This document shows, in pieces, positions 1 through 11,662 of a stretch of 64,000 bases of DNA. Both the position numbers and the translations under genes were made by a program. The stretch is taken from NCBI GenBank assembly GCA_019096065.1, contig JAGUCH010000001.1:7626001-7690000 (forward strand). Direction: 5' to 3'. The first letter of the stretch is position 1. Each line of letters begins with the position of its first letter. The stretch comes from Paracyclopina nana. Taxonomy: Eukaryota; Arthropoda; Copepoda; Cyclopoida; Cyclopettidae. The notes under the pieces are model-generated. The model searched no databases. It saw nothing but the letters and a program-made list of their open reading frames with translations, and was not told the origin of the DNA.

Positions 1-168
1 CACGCATCATTTCATCGATTACTATACTACTTTACGAATGCTACCTATGCTCGAGATTTAGAAGCCTGCCCACAGTAAGCTTAGAATAGGGAAGATGGGA
101 GCACCTCTTCTTTCAACGCATTGGACTATTTGCAGCTCTCTAAAGTAGTCCAGTTCGAGGCGACTGCA

Positions 169-2644
169 ATGATTGACCCACACAAAATTGATGGAGACAT
201 TTTGTGTGGGATTGGACAATGTCGCCCAAAATGGTTGCAAGTTTTTGCTTCAAGCAAATGGTACCTCATCGTTCATTGCATTATGGCTATAACGCAGGTA
301 ATCAAAATGTCCATGCAACATACTTCTTCATCTTTTCAATGACGATATGTCTGAAAGGGAATGATGTTCACCTACATGAGCGGAATTTTGTCGACCCTCG
401 AAAAAGCATTTGGTCTACGGTCAGAGTACTCAGCCTATGTCATGTCTGGCAACGAATTAAGCCAATTTCTCCTTATCCTGTTTCTGCCATGTATCAACCG
501 TGTGAAACGGCGCCCACTGTGGGTTGGAATAGGTGCGAAGTCTCCTTTTTATTTCAATTTCAAAGTAAAAGTTGCCTCGGGTGACATAATCATGCCTCAC
601 TTCGTATTTCTTCAACACAATAGGTAATTTGGTGTCAGTTGTTGGCTGTTTCATTATCAGCTTGGCTGCTGTGACACCTTATGATTTGGGCCAAAAAGTT
701 GCTGCTTTTAACTTGACTGCAGTAGCCAAGCACCACGACTTGAGTGGACAATTATGCGAGAAATCTCCACTGGATCATGATGCTCTTTCTTCGCAAGGTG
801 TTGAAAAATCTGCAAATGTGCTGGGAATCTCATTCATTTTTATCGGCCTCTTCTTGACTGGTTTTGGCAACACTGTGTATTTCTCACTGTCTGTCAGTTA
901 TTTGGATGACAATGTCTCAAGGCAATTTTCTCCTTTTATGCTCGCCATATCGATGTTGGTGAGAGTTTTGGGACCATTTCTTGGCGTTGCTTTGGCCTCT
1001 GCGTGTTTGCAGTGGTACGTTGATCCAGCCAATCCGCCAAACTTCAAAGAAGACGATCCCAGGTGCAATTTCATTTATCCCAAACTTGGACATCAAAAGC
1101 GTACAAGCATTCATTTTCAGATGGATTGGGGCCTGGTGGCTTGGAACTCCGATAATTGGAGTGATCACTATGATGATGGCATTCATGGCTGCTTTTTTCC
1201 CTAGAAGAATGCCAGCCACAGATGACAAGCATAACACTGATGCTACCAATCGGGCTCTCCGCTCGTTGAAATCTTCCCTTCGAAGAAACTCGGTGGATAT
1301 TGTGATTGATGAGGCTCAGAAATCATGGGATGATGCCAAAGGATCTCTGAAAAGATTGAGCACCAATAAAATTTTCGTTCTCAACCTATTATCTGCCTGG
1401 ACGACTATGTTCATCTTTTCTGGCTTTGGAACTTTTATGCCAAAATTTTACCAAGTAAGCTAGTTTCAATTCATTACCATGAAAATCCCACGACGGAAGA
1501 TGCACTTCAGCCACAGTGCAGCTAATAGCATCCTAAATTCCGCATGGTTTGCAGAAGAGTGTGCAAAAAGTGAATATTTTCTTTTCTTTTGCAGGTGTGG
1601 TTCAGGTTCAGGGCTTCTAAATCTAGCGTGGCCATGGTGGGGTCCATCATAGGCCAATTATTAGGGATGCTATCAGCAGGCTACGTTTTATCTCGGAAGA
1701 AGCCTCGAGCCACATATGTTTGCCTATGGAATGTTCTTGGCTCTGTAGTTTTGGTGGTGGGCTTATTTGGAATTTCCAACACTTCGTGTGATAGAGCCCC
1801 ATGGATCATGAAAAGTGGTACAGCTGAATAGCTCACTCAATAGCGCAATTTGACAAATATGTCGTATTTTTCAGATAGCCAACAGGATTGTTTGGAAAAT
1901 TGCGGCTGCAAGGGAAATGATTATAATCCCATATGCTTGGAAAATCTGGGCCTTAATTTTCATTCTGCTTGCGCTGCCGGCTGTACTAGTTCATCCGTCG
2001 ACCCCATCACCGAAAAAGTAACCTTTCACGGCTGCTCTTGCATCAAGAAGAAAATCAACAATACTTTGGGCCTTAGTTTGGGCCACCCCCTGCTAAGCCA
2101 GACGTACGCTGATTTGTCAGCCACTAAAGGAGAGTGTGCATCTAGTGACGAAGCCTGCTATTCTGGATTCTACATCTTCACTGCGGTTATTTCGCTCATC
2201 ACATTTTTCATTTCATCTGGCCGCGTTGGCAGCCTTTTGATTCAGCTGAGGGCAATCGAGACGGAAGACAAAGTAACTACTCCATTGCTAACCTAAACAG
2301 AATTCCCTACTCACAACAATATCCGTAATTAGGCCGTGGCTTTAGCTATTGCTTCTGCAACGGTTGCTTTATTTGGACAACTGCCCGGGCCATTGGTGTA
2401 TGGGTACCTGTTTGACCAAGCCTGCCTTATGTACAGGAGCTCCGGGAATGGAGGGGATTGCCTACAATACGACAGTGACAAAATACGTGATTACATTATT
2501 AGGGTATCAGCGGGCTTGAGCATAATTCCTCTCATTATTGATACGGTCATGGCTCGTGCGTCTAGACGCCTCGACCTTTATGTTGAGCCCAAAAATGAAA
2601 ACATGGGTGGGCATAAGGATAATGAGGCAGAAAGTGTACTGTGA
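169..2644 (+). CDS. Organic anion transporting polypeptide (OATP/SLCO family), seven exons
   Basis: A plasma-membrane solute carrier predicted to exchange amphipathic organic anions (steroid conjugates, eicosanoids, xenobiotics). Exons are 169-297, 358-532, 624-1062, 1121-1454, 1595-1817, 1875-2272 and 2333-2644; all phases agree and give 669 aa, the usual family length. Visible hallmarks are the N-terminal RPKWLQ and STLEKAFGL motifs of the first two helices, the superfamily signature DPRWIGAWWLG across the exon 3/4 junction (about residues 246-256), and a cysteine-rich Kazal-like extracellular loop (CGCKGNDYNPIC, encoded by exon 6) followed by the last helices. The start ATG is chosen because it begins a short cytosolic tail before RPKWLQ; an upstream exon cannot be excluded because the window edge is close. 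Which OATP subfamily this is cannot be told by eye. Confidence 0.93.
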
Positions 2645-3353
2645 ATTTCCCTCTTAATGATTACCACTATATTTGTCATTTAAAAAATAGAAGTAATGAT
2701 TGTCATCATGGATTTCAGAATACATTTATAAAACTATACCGTGATAGTTAATTTCCTGCCAAAATGCAAACATGATGATAGAGATCAATCCAATTTCACC
2801 AGCAGCAGTTCAAGACTGTATGCCCTTAAGCAACAGATGTTCTCATTTCTAGGGTGAAAGCTAGTCTAAGCGCATTGGATGTTGAGCTAGAAACCCTGTT
2901 ATAATTAGCTTAAATTCGCCAAATTACTAGCTAAAGATAGGCTTGGCACGAAGCAGAGGATGGAACAGAAGCGCATTGCCTTTTTGGCAAGCGCAAGAGG
3001 AGAGCTACAAGGCTTTGGAGAGATATAGTGACTGAAAGCCCTTAGAAAGCGAGTCATGAAAATTAAGGTCTTCATTAAGACAGAGCAGCGACTGGTGAAT
3101 AATGAAAAATGCTAATTACTCCTAAAAAACCTTGATTGCTACTTGATTAACTTTAATGCATGTTTCTGGGTGCATTTGTAGCATTTACACAATAGGATAT
3201 TGCGCCAAGACAGTATTATCTGTTACGGATTGACTTTATTCGATCAATCATCTGTCGTCTAGAACCATGTAAATACTGTGCAGCGGCAGGACCTTTGTCT
3301 GGCCTTGCCTTCTTCTTTAGTGGCCTTGAGACTGAAACTTCGCCTGTGCCAAA
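2645..3353. other. Intergenic, OATP to MICU1
   Basis: About 0.7 kb, AT-rich, holding the OATP 3' UTR and presumably the MICU1 promoter and leader. No canonical AATAAA close to the OATP stop, no repeat and no additional ORF that I would defend. Confidence 0.5.
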
Positions 3354-5082
3354 ATGTGGTTGATTCCGGTGCGAAGGTGTCACCTTGGACAGAGGTACTC
3401 AATTCTGGTCAGGTTCACAAAAGCTCCATCTGTTGCTGGTGTCATCAATCGCTCTTCTCCAGTGGCCTTAGTTCTAGTCCCTCGAAGGCAATTGGGTAAT
3501 CATAGTGAGAGCAAAATTCGAATAATTGAAAAGATTGGCAAAGATGACAAGGCCTACAAAAGCTTCAGCTTAGCTGTGCCAGCCTGCGTGGCTTTGTTAA
3601 TCTATTGGTATTGGGAAAAGACCAAAAAAGCCACAAATGACCCTCTTGGTGAAGAAGAGTCAGCCTTAATGGCTCTTTTGGGAGCCCGACTAAACAAAAG
3701 CAAAAAGGAAGCCTTTGAGCTCAGAAGAAAGTGGGTGTCAGACTACTTAGTCAGCCTCAAAGCTGATTCCGGAGAATTCTCCATAGATCACGACTTCGAA
3801 CCTGATGAGATCAATGACAACTCCAACAATATGGGATTTCGTTCGAGAAAAATTGTCGAGTATGAAAACAGGATTCGCCAGTATTCCACTCCGGATAAGA
3901 TTTTCAGGTACTTTGCCACGTACAAGGTGACTGACGAAAAGGGAGAAACTTGCATCATGATGACTCCAGAGGACTTTTTGAGGTCCATCACTCCAGGATT
4001 GAAGCAGCCAGAGAATCTTGGACTCGACAGGTTTGTCAACATCAATCCGGACGCAATGAACAATGTCCTGCTAAACTTGGGCTTAGAGGAGGGCTCTATT
4101 TTTCATCAGTTGAGGGCAGGTGGCCTCATCTCGTTCTCTGATTACATTTTCCTATTGACAGTCTTGAGCACCTCAAGGAGACATTTCGAGATCGCTTTCA
4201 AGATGTTTGACCTCAATGGAGATGGAAATGTGGACGCCAAAGAGTTCGAAGTGGTCACCAACTTGATGAAAAGTCAAACTACAATGGGAGCCAGACACAG
4301 GGACCATCAAGTGAATAAAGCTCTGGGTTTTGAAGCTTTGACGAGACCTCATTCTGTATCCTTTTTCAGAACACGGGCTCCACGTTCAAAGGCATCAATT
4401 CTGGACTGATCACGTATTTCTTCGGAGAGAACAAGGAAGGCATCTTGACCGTGGAAAAATTCCTTGAATTCCAACGGCAATTGCAAAATGAAATTTTGCG
4501 GTTGGAGTTCAACAGAAAGTCGTACGGGTCTTCTAACGTTATTAGCGAGAAAGAATTTGCCGAGCTGCTCATCGCCTACGCCGGCTTCCCCCCGAAAAAG
4601 AAATCAAAAATGCTCAAGAGGGTTAGAAAAGCATTTAGTGACGAGCTCAGCCTTGGCATCACCCTAGATGATTTTTTGAACTTTTACCAGGTGAGCATCA
4701 GAAGCGTCATTCCATCAAATAATCACTCTTTCAATTATTATTTCAACAGGTGCTTTATGCCATCAATGACATCGATACAGCTCTGACATTTTATCATATT
4801 GCTGGGGCTCCAATCGAACGGTCTACGATGAAGCATGTGGCTCACACAGTGGCCGGAGTGGAACTCTCTGATCATGTGATCGACGTCGTTTTCGTCCTCT
4901 TTGATGAAAATGGAGATGGAAAGTTAAGCAACAAAGAATTTGTCTCTGTCATGAAACAACGAGCCATGAGGGGACTCGAGAAACCAAAGGATACAGGCAT
5001 AGGCAAAATATTATCGGCCATGACGAAGTGTGCCTCTGATGTTACGCCGACTTTATTGGGCGGTCCTCGTAAAGCGGAATAA
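3354..5082 (+). CDS. MICU1: Mitochondrial calcium uptake protein 1 (MICU1)
   Basis: The Ca2+-sensing gatekeeper of the mitochondrial calcium uniporter, located in the intermembrane space. Exons 3354-4310, 4370-4690 and 4750-5082 are all in phase 0 and encode 536 aa. The N terminus is basic and hydrophobic, as expected of a mitochondrial presequence, followed by a hydrophobic segment ([14 protein letters not shown]). The family core [26 protein letters not shown] and [13 protein letters not shown] is clear. Two canonical EF-hands are seen: [12 protein letters not shown] (loop from about residue 286) and [12 protein letters not shown] (from about residue 478), with all calcium ligands intact. 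The C-terminal block [14 protein letters not shown] and the nearby Cys match MICU1 rather than MICU2/3. The ATG has a good CAAAATG context. Both introns are 59 nt. No sign of decay. Confidence 0.96.
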
Positions 5083-6364
5083 TAGCTGCGTTGAATAATG
5101 TTTATCCACAAATCTTCGTTGTGTCCTCGTGATTGATCCTAAAGACTTCATTATCCATTATAAATATCTGTAAGCAAAACAAAAAGCTCATTGTTAATGG
5201 AAAAACGTTTCTTCTCGAAACTGCATTTTAGCTCAACGCTATCCTTCATTCACCCCTTATAGCTCCTCGCTATTTTTTGCCATTCATTAACCCTGCTGCT
5301 GGGAATGCAGAAGCGCACATACTTTCTCAAAGAACAGCCAAAAAATAGCTGAACGTTCCCCCCAGAATGTTCACCCTGCTGTCACTACTTGCGAACGGGA
5401 AAAACTTGCAATTTAAACGGCGGCAGTGAAATATAGAACTCGAATTTAACGTTTGCTCATAATTGAACGAACGAGTGAATTCCTTGAGCATGAGCTACAA
5501 ACCTCACTTGCTGTCCTTTATAAGGAATTTCTTCACTACACAGGAATGCACTACTCTCCTGTCTCCAAATTATCTTTTGCGATGACCTGCTTTTCAAACG
5601 CACCCCTTAGCAACGAAATCAGCTCAATCTCTTCAAGAAGAATGAAGAGATATGCTTAGTCAGAAGAATTGAAAGCTTGAGCACAAATTTGAAACAAGAC
5701 AGAGCATCATTAGAGAGAGAGAGAGGGCTAAAGCACGCACAACATTTATACATTTGCCGCGTTTACAGCAGTATGTCGGCTATAAACTTCGTTCAGCGAG
5801 CTAAAAGTTCGAAATTGCTTATAACAACGAGCAAGTCAACAAATGCATGAGTCATTTAAAATATGGTATGTGTAAGCTTGCACCTGAGCCGCTTTAGCTG
5901 TCTGTGGTCAACTTAACTTTTTCATACGGCATTTTGGGGGTGAAGCTCGAAAGCAACGAGCGCCTGAAACAGAAGTAGCTTTGAGCAGCTTTCCGTTAGG
6001 GGGTGGAAAGTGCAACAACTTTTGCCAACGTTTCTAATTCCGTATACAAAAGGGCTGGACTCTGGGTCAACCCCCAAAAAAGAGGGGGTCGTATATTGAA
6101 AAGTTGACCCCATAATATTCTTTTGTTTAATGCAAAAAAGCTCGGCAAATCATCGAGGGAGAGACACTTGAAAAGTGGTATATTGTGACACTAGTGTTAC
6201 TAGTACTATGAGATTTCAATCCTCTTTCCCCCTTGGCTCTCAAATAGCTTCAAAAGTCGCCTGCTTTTTCAATGCGGCAGTACTTTCCTTGCTCTCCTCG
6301 TGCCAGTCTTGCAGCAAAAGTTCAAGTGTGAATAGCCTTCCCCAATCAATCCTTGATTGCAGAC
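5083..6364. other. Intergenic, MICU1 to small spectrin-like gene
   Basis: About 1.3 kb without a supported gene. It contains a short GA repeat near 5710-5727 and the nested hairpin at 6064-6110 listed separately. The immediate upstream region of the next gene must lie in its last few hundred bases. Confidence 0.5.
6064..6110. repeat. Nested inverted repeat (hairpin)
   Basis: GGGTCAAC (6064-6071) pairs with GTTGACCC (6103-6110), and inside it CCCCC (6071-6075) can pair with GGGGG (6084-6088). The G/C runs stand out from the AT-rich surroundings. It could be a remnant of a small transposon end or a structured DNA/RNA element. Function unknown. Confidence 0.55.
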
Positions 6365-6940
6365 ATGGATTCGTTTGAGTTTTGGCTTAGGCGAATGGAG
6401 AACAAATTGGAGAGAATTTCTTACAGACCTTCTACAAAAGAAGACGCTGGTGATTTGCTCGAAATGACCAAGGTAAGGGTTCTAAGCTGGATTTAAGGTT
6501 TGGTCGCCGAGTATTGAGTTTTACATCCCCAGGATCTCAAAGAGGAGTGCGAAAATCGTGAGCTACCAAAAGAGTTACTGGATGAGGATGAAGACCAAGC
6601 CCTGGATGAAGAAGAAGAGGCAAGGGCCATGGACTTACTGACAAGATATAACAAAATTCTGACAGTTTTGACTGATAACTACGTGAAAACCGAAACTCTG
6701 TACAACTGCTGGACCAAACTTGACAACGACACTAAAGAACTCACATCAGCTTTAAGGTAAAAAATAAAATCCTCCTATTCACAGATACAGCATTTAAACG
6801 ATCCTATTTTCAGTTCTGGGGGACAGAAGAAACTATCGTTCAGTGAATTGGAAGATTCACTTGCACAAATCAAGGCAATGCTCAAAGAACGAAGCACCAT
6901 CATTGAGAATTTGACCCCTCCTGTGGTCAATAATTACTAA
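6365..6940 (+). CDS. Small acidic helical protein, spectrin-repeat-like
   Basis: Exons 6365-6472, 6533-6756 and 6814-6940 agree in phase and encode 152 aa; introns are 60 and 57 nt with clean GT-AG ends. The product is mostly helix-forming. It starts MDSFEFWLRRMENKLERI, like helix A of a spectrin repeat (W followed by L..ME..L), has a very acidic linker (DEDEDQALDEEEE) and then heptad-like segments (LLTRYNKILTVLTDNY, LEDSLAQIKAMLKER). There is no signal peptide or membrane segment. No named family is recognised; a single spectrin-type bundle or a small coiled-coil subunit of a cytoskeletal complex is the most I can infer. A polyadenylation hexamer lies 82 nt after the stop. Confidence 0.8.
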
Positions 6941-7021
6941 AAACGGCTCAATTATATTTGCTATGGTGAAAAATTATTGTTTGTTTGTTTCATATTTAAC
7001 AGCTAAGCATTGTATTGTGAC

Positions 7022-7027
7022 AATAAA
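7022..7027 (+). terminator. Poly(A) signal AATAAA of the small spectrin-like gene
   Basis: Canonical hexamer 82 nt downstream of the stop codon, consistent with a short 3' UTR. Confidence 0.6.
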
Positions 7028-8823
7028 CGCTGGTATAAAAATAGGTGAGATCATCTTGGGTGAGCTTAGGTACTTATCGGAACTAAGCGCAACGTTCAAA
7101 GGATAAAAACGCAACCTTTCTTTCGTCAACTCCGAACCTAGTGATACTCCTTCAACTCAATGCTTTAGTATTGAGTTGAACTAAGAATAACACGTGCTTC
7201 ATTTTGCCCACAATTGAAAATCTGACGAAAATCGTTTATTGATAGCCCTTACAATATTATCGGAGGAACTTAATAAAAAACGTAAGTTCTTTATCGGGTC
7301 ATGGAAGGGGGACTTTTTTTGTTTCAATGCACCAAAGAATGATAGTTTTTTTGGATTCAGTTGAAAAATCAGAAATGATCTTTTCTAGTTTCGATGTAAA
7401 CATTGTTCATAAAAACCTAAAGAAATTAATGGCCAAAAAAATTTGAGCTACAAACGGTAACCAATCATAATTTTCTTTTTAAGCTAAGTTAACGTTATGG
7501 GACTGTACAAAAATGAATTATAAAGGAGAAAGTTTAATAGCTTCTAGGCAAGATGGTATGCTACAAGTAGCGAATTTCTCTACCCAGCTCAGGCATATAG
7601 CTCAAGCAACGTGAGGATGGATGGATATCTGGGAAAAACCTCATTAGAAGTAAGCTTAGAGAAACCTTACTCAATATAATGCACAGCCTCTTCTGGAAGA
7701 TAATGAGTCGCTATCTAACATATTTAGGCTTCTTAATATTCTATTCGGAAGAGGCCCAATAGTAACAATTAGCTTAATTAGTATTGCTTATCTAGTGTTT
7801 AGTCAATAGCCCTGCGCTGCGACCAACAAGACGAGTGGAGAGTGTTAAAAAAATTCTGTTTAGCTATCAATACTTTAAAAGCCAGGTTCATTACAGAGCA
7901 ATTTTAGGCTTTTTTAGTTTTCGTGCGTCTTAGTGTGCGGCCAAGAAGCAGATTTTGAGGATCAAAGGGAAAATAGCAATTAAAAACGAGCGATTTTCAG
8001 AATTTTTGCTACCAAATTGCAAGGGTGAAACTGGGCATCTAAAGAAACGTGGACACCCCAAAATTATCGTCAAATTGAATTTAGAGTTGGTGTCATCAAC
8101 TTTCATAAAATAGATAATCAAAATACCTAAGGACACGGTAAAAAGCTTAAATTTAACGGATGGTAATGACTCTCACTCTACAAGACAGTGGGTACAGAAA
8201 GGCACTGAAGTATGTAAAGCTTAGTCATTAGCAGCTCTTTGAAATTGCCACGAAATTTGTGGCAATATTTTTGATGATGGTGCTAACGAAAAGAAAAGTA
8301 CAGTTGCTAGCAAAAATCATTAAAGATAGATGAGGCAGTGGCCAATAATTTTCGTTCTCCGGCCCCCTGCCCGCACATCCAATATACATGGGCTCCTCTC
8401 CACCGCCGTCGATCCATTATCTTTACCTTGCCACAAGAACAACGAATTTTCGGGGGCTACCCACCTCTCACTAGTAGCAGCAATAAAAAATGGCCAGGCT
8501 GGCGAACAAATGTTCCTAGGAACGAAACCATTGGTCACTAAATTGACCAACTCAGCGGCATGCTACTTGATTAACTATTGAACACAAAATCGAAAAATTC
8601 CCAAGAGTTATGCTGCTTGGCACTCCCAGATTCACTAGCAGCAGGTTGTTGATGGACACGATTTGGTTTTAAGCATGCTCGAACGGACTGCTTTGAGAAT
8701 TGCGCTTTTTTCTGCGAACACTTCTATTATAACAGCATTGCCTTGAACGAGCTACATAGCTCAAGTTTTGCTTCTAGAGCTGCTATTTTGGCAAGACTGA
8801 GTCATATATAGGCCGTTCTCGAA

Positions 8824-8910
8824 AAAGCAGCTGGACCTTTGAAATGTTGAGCTAAATAACTGGGTTTCGTTGCTTAATTTCGCTCAACATTCACAAAAAC
8901 CAGCTGATTT
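8824..8910. repeat. Imperfect inverted repeat, 29-bp arms
   Basis: Arms 8824-8852 and 8882-8910 match at about 22 of 29 positions when one is reversed, around a 29-bp loop. The arm contains AGCTGG and ends in TGTTGAGC; TGTTGAGC occurs again just outside (about 8918). It looks like a small foldback/MITE fragment, perhaps distantly related to the element at 38173-38584, whose termini also contain CAGCTGGT. Confidence 0.55.
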
Positions 8911-10320
8911 GCTTTAAATGTTGAGCGCTAGCATAGCTTTTTTTTACCTTACCTTAGCTAATTCTGTCAATATGCAACATGATAACTACCTATAGGCTTA
9001 GCATATGGCGTAATATGAAAGTTCCATTCTGATGAAATTAGACTACAGCATACCTAAGCACCCAAAATAGCAACACTGCATTTCAAGGACACATTAATGA
9101 TGAATAAAATGTGCTAACGTCATTCGATAACAATAAATAGTTGATCTTTGCCTGATGATAGAGTAGCTCGCTCTTCTTCTCTGGCAGGCAATGGCTAGCT
9201 GAAAAGATGGCTCGTATCATCGAAAACTTGATTTCTTTTGCCGCAGGGCTTTAAAAGAAACCTAAAAGCAGATCATATGGGTGATAAATCACATTCTCGC
9301 TAATAACCAAAATGACCCCAGGTCATTTGATCTGATTGGACCATGTTATTATATCGCGACGGCGGAGATTGGCTAAGGTGGCCTCATTGTCTCAAGCAAG
9401 GAATGTGCCGTTTAATTAGCTTGAAAAAAGAGATCTTTCTAATTTATCGCACCAAAGAAGAAGAAGAACACGCCTACTCATTCCATGATATTGGAGTTAA
9501 ACCATCACGAGCCATTTTGTGGTTGGTACCAGCCAACATTTGAGAGAGAGAGAGAGCCAAGCCCTCCAAAAATGATGAGCTTCGGCTAGAAGTTGCTCCA
9601 ACTATGCATCTATAAGCATTATTCACAACTCTGCCTCACAAAATTCGACGTGCATCGATCCCACCTTAATAACTAGTCTATATGACTGCATTGGCGCCAG
9701 GTGGCGCTCCGTACGTAAAGTAAAACAAAGCGTCTGGCATAGATGGTCAATGCCCATGGACAGTCAGTCGTTATAAAGTGAAATTGTCATCTTACCATGT
9801 GAATAATTAAAGCTGTGAATATTCTGAAGTGTTGAAGGTTTGCAATCCTGAGACCAACTAAGCCAAGGAGGCCATGTATGGATCACACCACCACCAAGCA
9901 AACCACCAGCTGGCTCTTGTTCATGGGGTTCCAAGTGTGTATGATATTCTTATAGTAGTTGTATACAGCTGCGTGATGTCCAAAGACCTCCTGGGATTCT
10001 AAAGCCACTTTTGACAAAGATGAGACCGGGCCAGCAAATAAAAGAATATCAAGGATTAGCTTCTTGCTGCATGCAACCATGAAATCAGGCAGACTTTAAT
10101 GGAAAGAAGCTGACGAGATTCCGAACTCAGCACGACGTCCACTACTTGACCCGTCACTCACAATTTCGGAATGATTGGATTTTTTTGTACTAGGTATAAA
10201 CATGTTCTACCCTACGCGTAGCATTACTGAAAAGTCGCCCATTGGATTTTGATTGATCGGAAAAGTACGAGAAATAACAACAATAACAAGAGCATTTAAT
10301 GGACCCTTTTGCTAGAGGTT

Positions 10321-10340
10321 GTGTGTGTGTGTGTGTGTGT
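10321..10340. repeat. GT dinucleotide microsatellite
   Basis: Ten uninterrupted GT units, likely length-polymorphic. Confidence 0.9.
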
Positions 10341-10807
10341 GGTGAACCACGATGAATGAAAGTCATAGCAAGAGGTCTTCCTGTTTACGCAATGTTATTG
10401 AGCACTATTATTTTTCCTAAGTGCATCATCTCACACGAAAAAGTGGGAAATCAGCGAGGAAATAAGGCGTGCGCGGACAATGCATTTTCCTCAACGCTTC
10501 GTAAATCATCTCGACTCTTCTTTTTAAAGCATAAAAAAGGCTCAAACATTGTGCTTGGCTGACTACCTTACTGCTCACACATGGCTGGACAAAAATATTT
10601 CCTTACCGGCTCGTGTAGAAAATACTTTCGGGTTTTGTGCTACCACAATAGATTCAAAGCACATGTAGCCTGCTTTTCATCTAAATCATTATGCTGCTAC
10701 AAATGCAAGTCTTCAACCATGGAAACGTGCTTTTGATAATAGTTCAATAGAGTTAGCCTTTACCTTGCATTTGGGTATTTAAAAAAGTGCAAATTAAGAT
10801 ATTATCA

Positions 10808-11158
10808 ATGGAATTCATCAAACGGTATCAAATGTGTAATGGAATGAAAAAAGGGTATCTGCATCAAGCAATGCAGTTCAAGCACAGAAGAAGATTCCGT
10901 TCTAGATTGAATGCATTGTTGAGCGAAGAGTAAGTCGATGTGACACAGCCCAAAGAAATGGGTCGTAATGATGACAAGCCAGAAACTGACAAACAGATAA
11001 TCATTGAAGCCGGTGGCCATCGTGAATAGCCAAAGCTGCTCATAATTGGCAGGACTGATTCCATTAGCCACACACGAAATAAACGTGACAAAAGGAACCT
11101 GGCCTATCATGCATGGGAACACAATCTTGCATTAAAGAGGCCAATTTCGGTTGAATGA
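10808..11158 (+). CDS. Weak candidate: small basic two-exon protein
   Basis: A TATTTAAA-like stretch (about 10775) precedes an ATG-initiated 40-codon exon (10808-10929) that ends at a perfect GTAAGT donor. After a 123-nt intron, an in-phase exon (11053-11158) runs to TGA, giving 75 aa that are strongly basic (KHRRRFRSR, NKRDKRN). Against it: exons this short and open occur by chance, the opposite strand also has a 105-codon hydrophobic open frame here, and no family is recognised. Treat as a hypothesis only. Confidence 0.18.
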
Positions 11159-11582
11159 TGTTGAGAAACAAACTCTGCAGGCTGAAAACATGACTCGCGC
11201 ATTGAGATTTAAGCAGCCGCAAATGCACACTGACAGTTTTACGGTTTGCCTCTTTTTTGATCAACAATAGTCACCATACCTCTGGTTCTCCGCTATTGAA
11301 TGAGTCACATGGAGTGCAATTCGTAGGCTGCGTAGAGGACCAATGATTTTTAATATTTTCACGCCACTGAATTAGAAACGTGAGAAGGAACGTAGCCTTA
11401 AATATTGTAATTTTTGCATCAAGCAAAAGGTTCAATTTAGCTAGAAGAGCCACATACAATTAAAGGAAATAATTGCTTCAATTATGTAGCACGTCTTGAG
11501 AGTAATTTTTTGAAAAGCAAAATTAGTTATAGCGAAGCATGCCAATTAGCGAGCACAAAGAGAAGAATTAAACAGTGTTCGT

Positions 11583-11590
11583 TATTTAAA
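11583..11590 (+). promoter_or_regulatory. TATA-like box of Zic copy 1
   Basis: TATTTAAA lies about 30 bp before the start of a sharp switch to GC-rich leader sequence and 28-35 bp upstream of the leader ATG at 11618. Position and context fit a core promoter, although the transcription start is inferred. Confidence 0.4.
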
Positions 11591-11617
11591 GTCAGCGAGC
11601 GTGCGGGGGCCGCCGCC

Positions 11618-11662
11618 ATGTGCGACGCCGCCACCGCCTCCACCACCAAGCAAGAGATGTGA
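11618..11662 (+). CDS. Upstream ORF in the Zic copy 1 leader (14 aa)
   Basis: An ATG in an optimal GCCGCCGCCATG context opens a 14-codon frame (MCDAATASTTKQEM) ending in TGA before a good splice donor at 11706 (AAAAAG|GTGAGC). An acceptor-like CTCCTCAG stands at 12108, so the leader is probably spliced (intron about 11706-12108) and the uORF precedes the Zic start by roughly 180 nt in the mature RNA. A uORF with such a strong start would be expected to lower or regulate translation of the main frame. Confidence 0.4.
   Translation: MCDAATASTTKQEM

Larger units (their letters stand above)
6941..11580. other. Gene-poor intergenic region before Zic copy 1
   Basis: About 4.6 kb of AT-rich sequence with only short open frames. 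Notable contents are a 29-bp imperfect inverted repeat (8824-8910), GA repeats (about 9541), a GT microsatellite (10321-10340) and a weak two-exon candidate gene (10808-11158). Distal Zic regulatory sequence may lie here, but nothing in the bases proves it. Confidence 0.5.

Noticed and set aside
10805-11122. Hydrophobic 105-codon minus-strand frame that looks like membrane helices
   Set aside because: About twenty frames of this length are expected by chance in an AT-rich window; antisense of a basic segment reads as hydrophobic; no start context or family.
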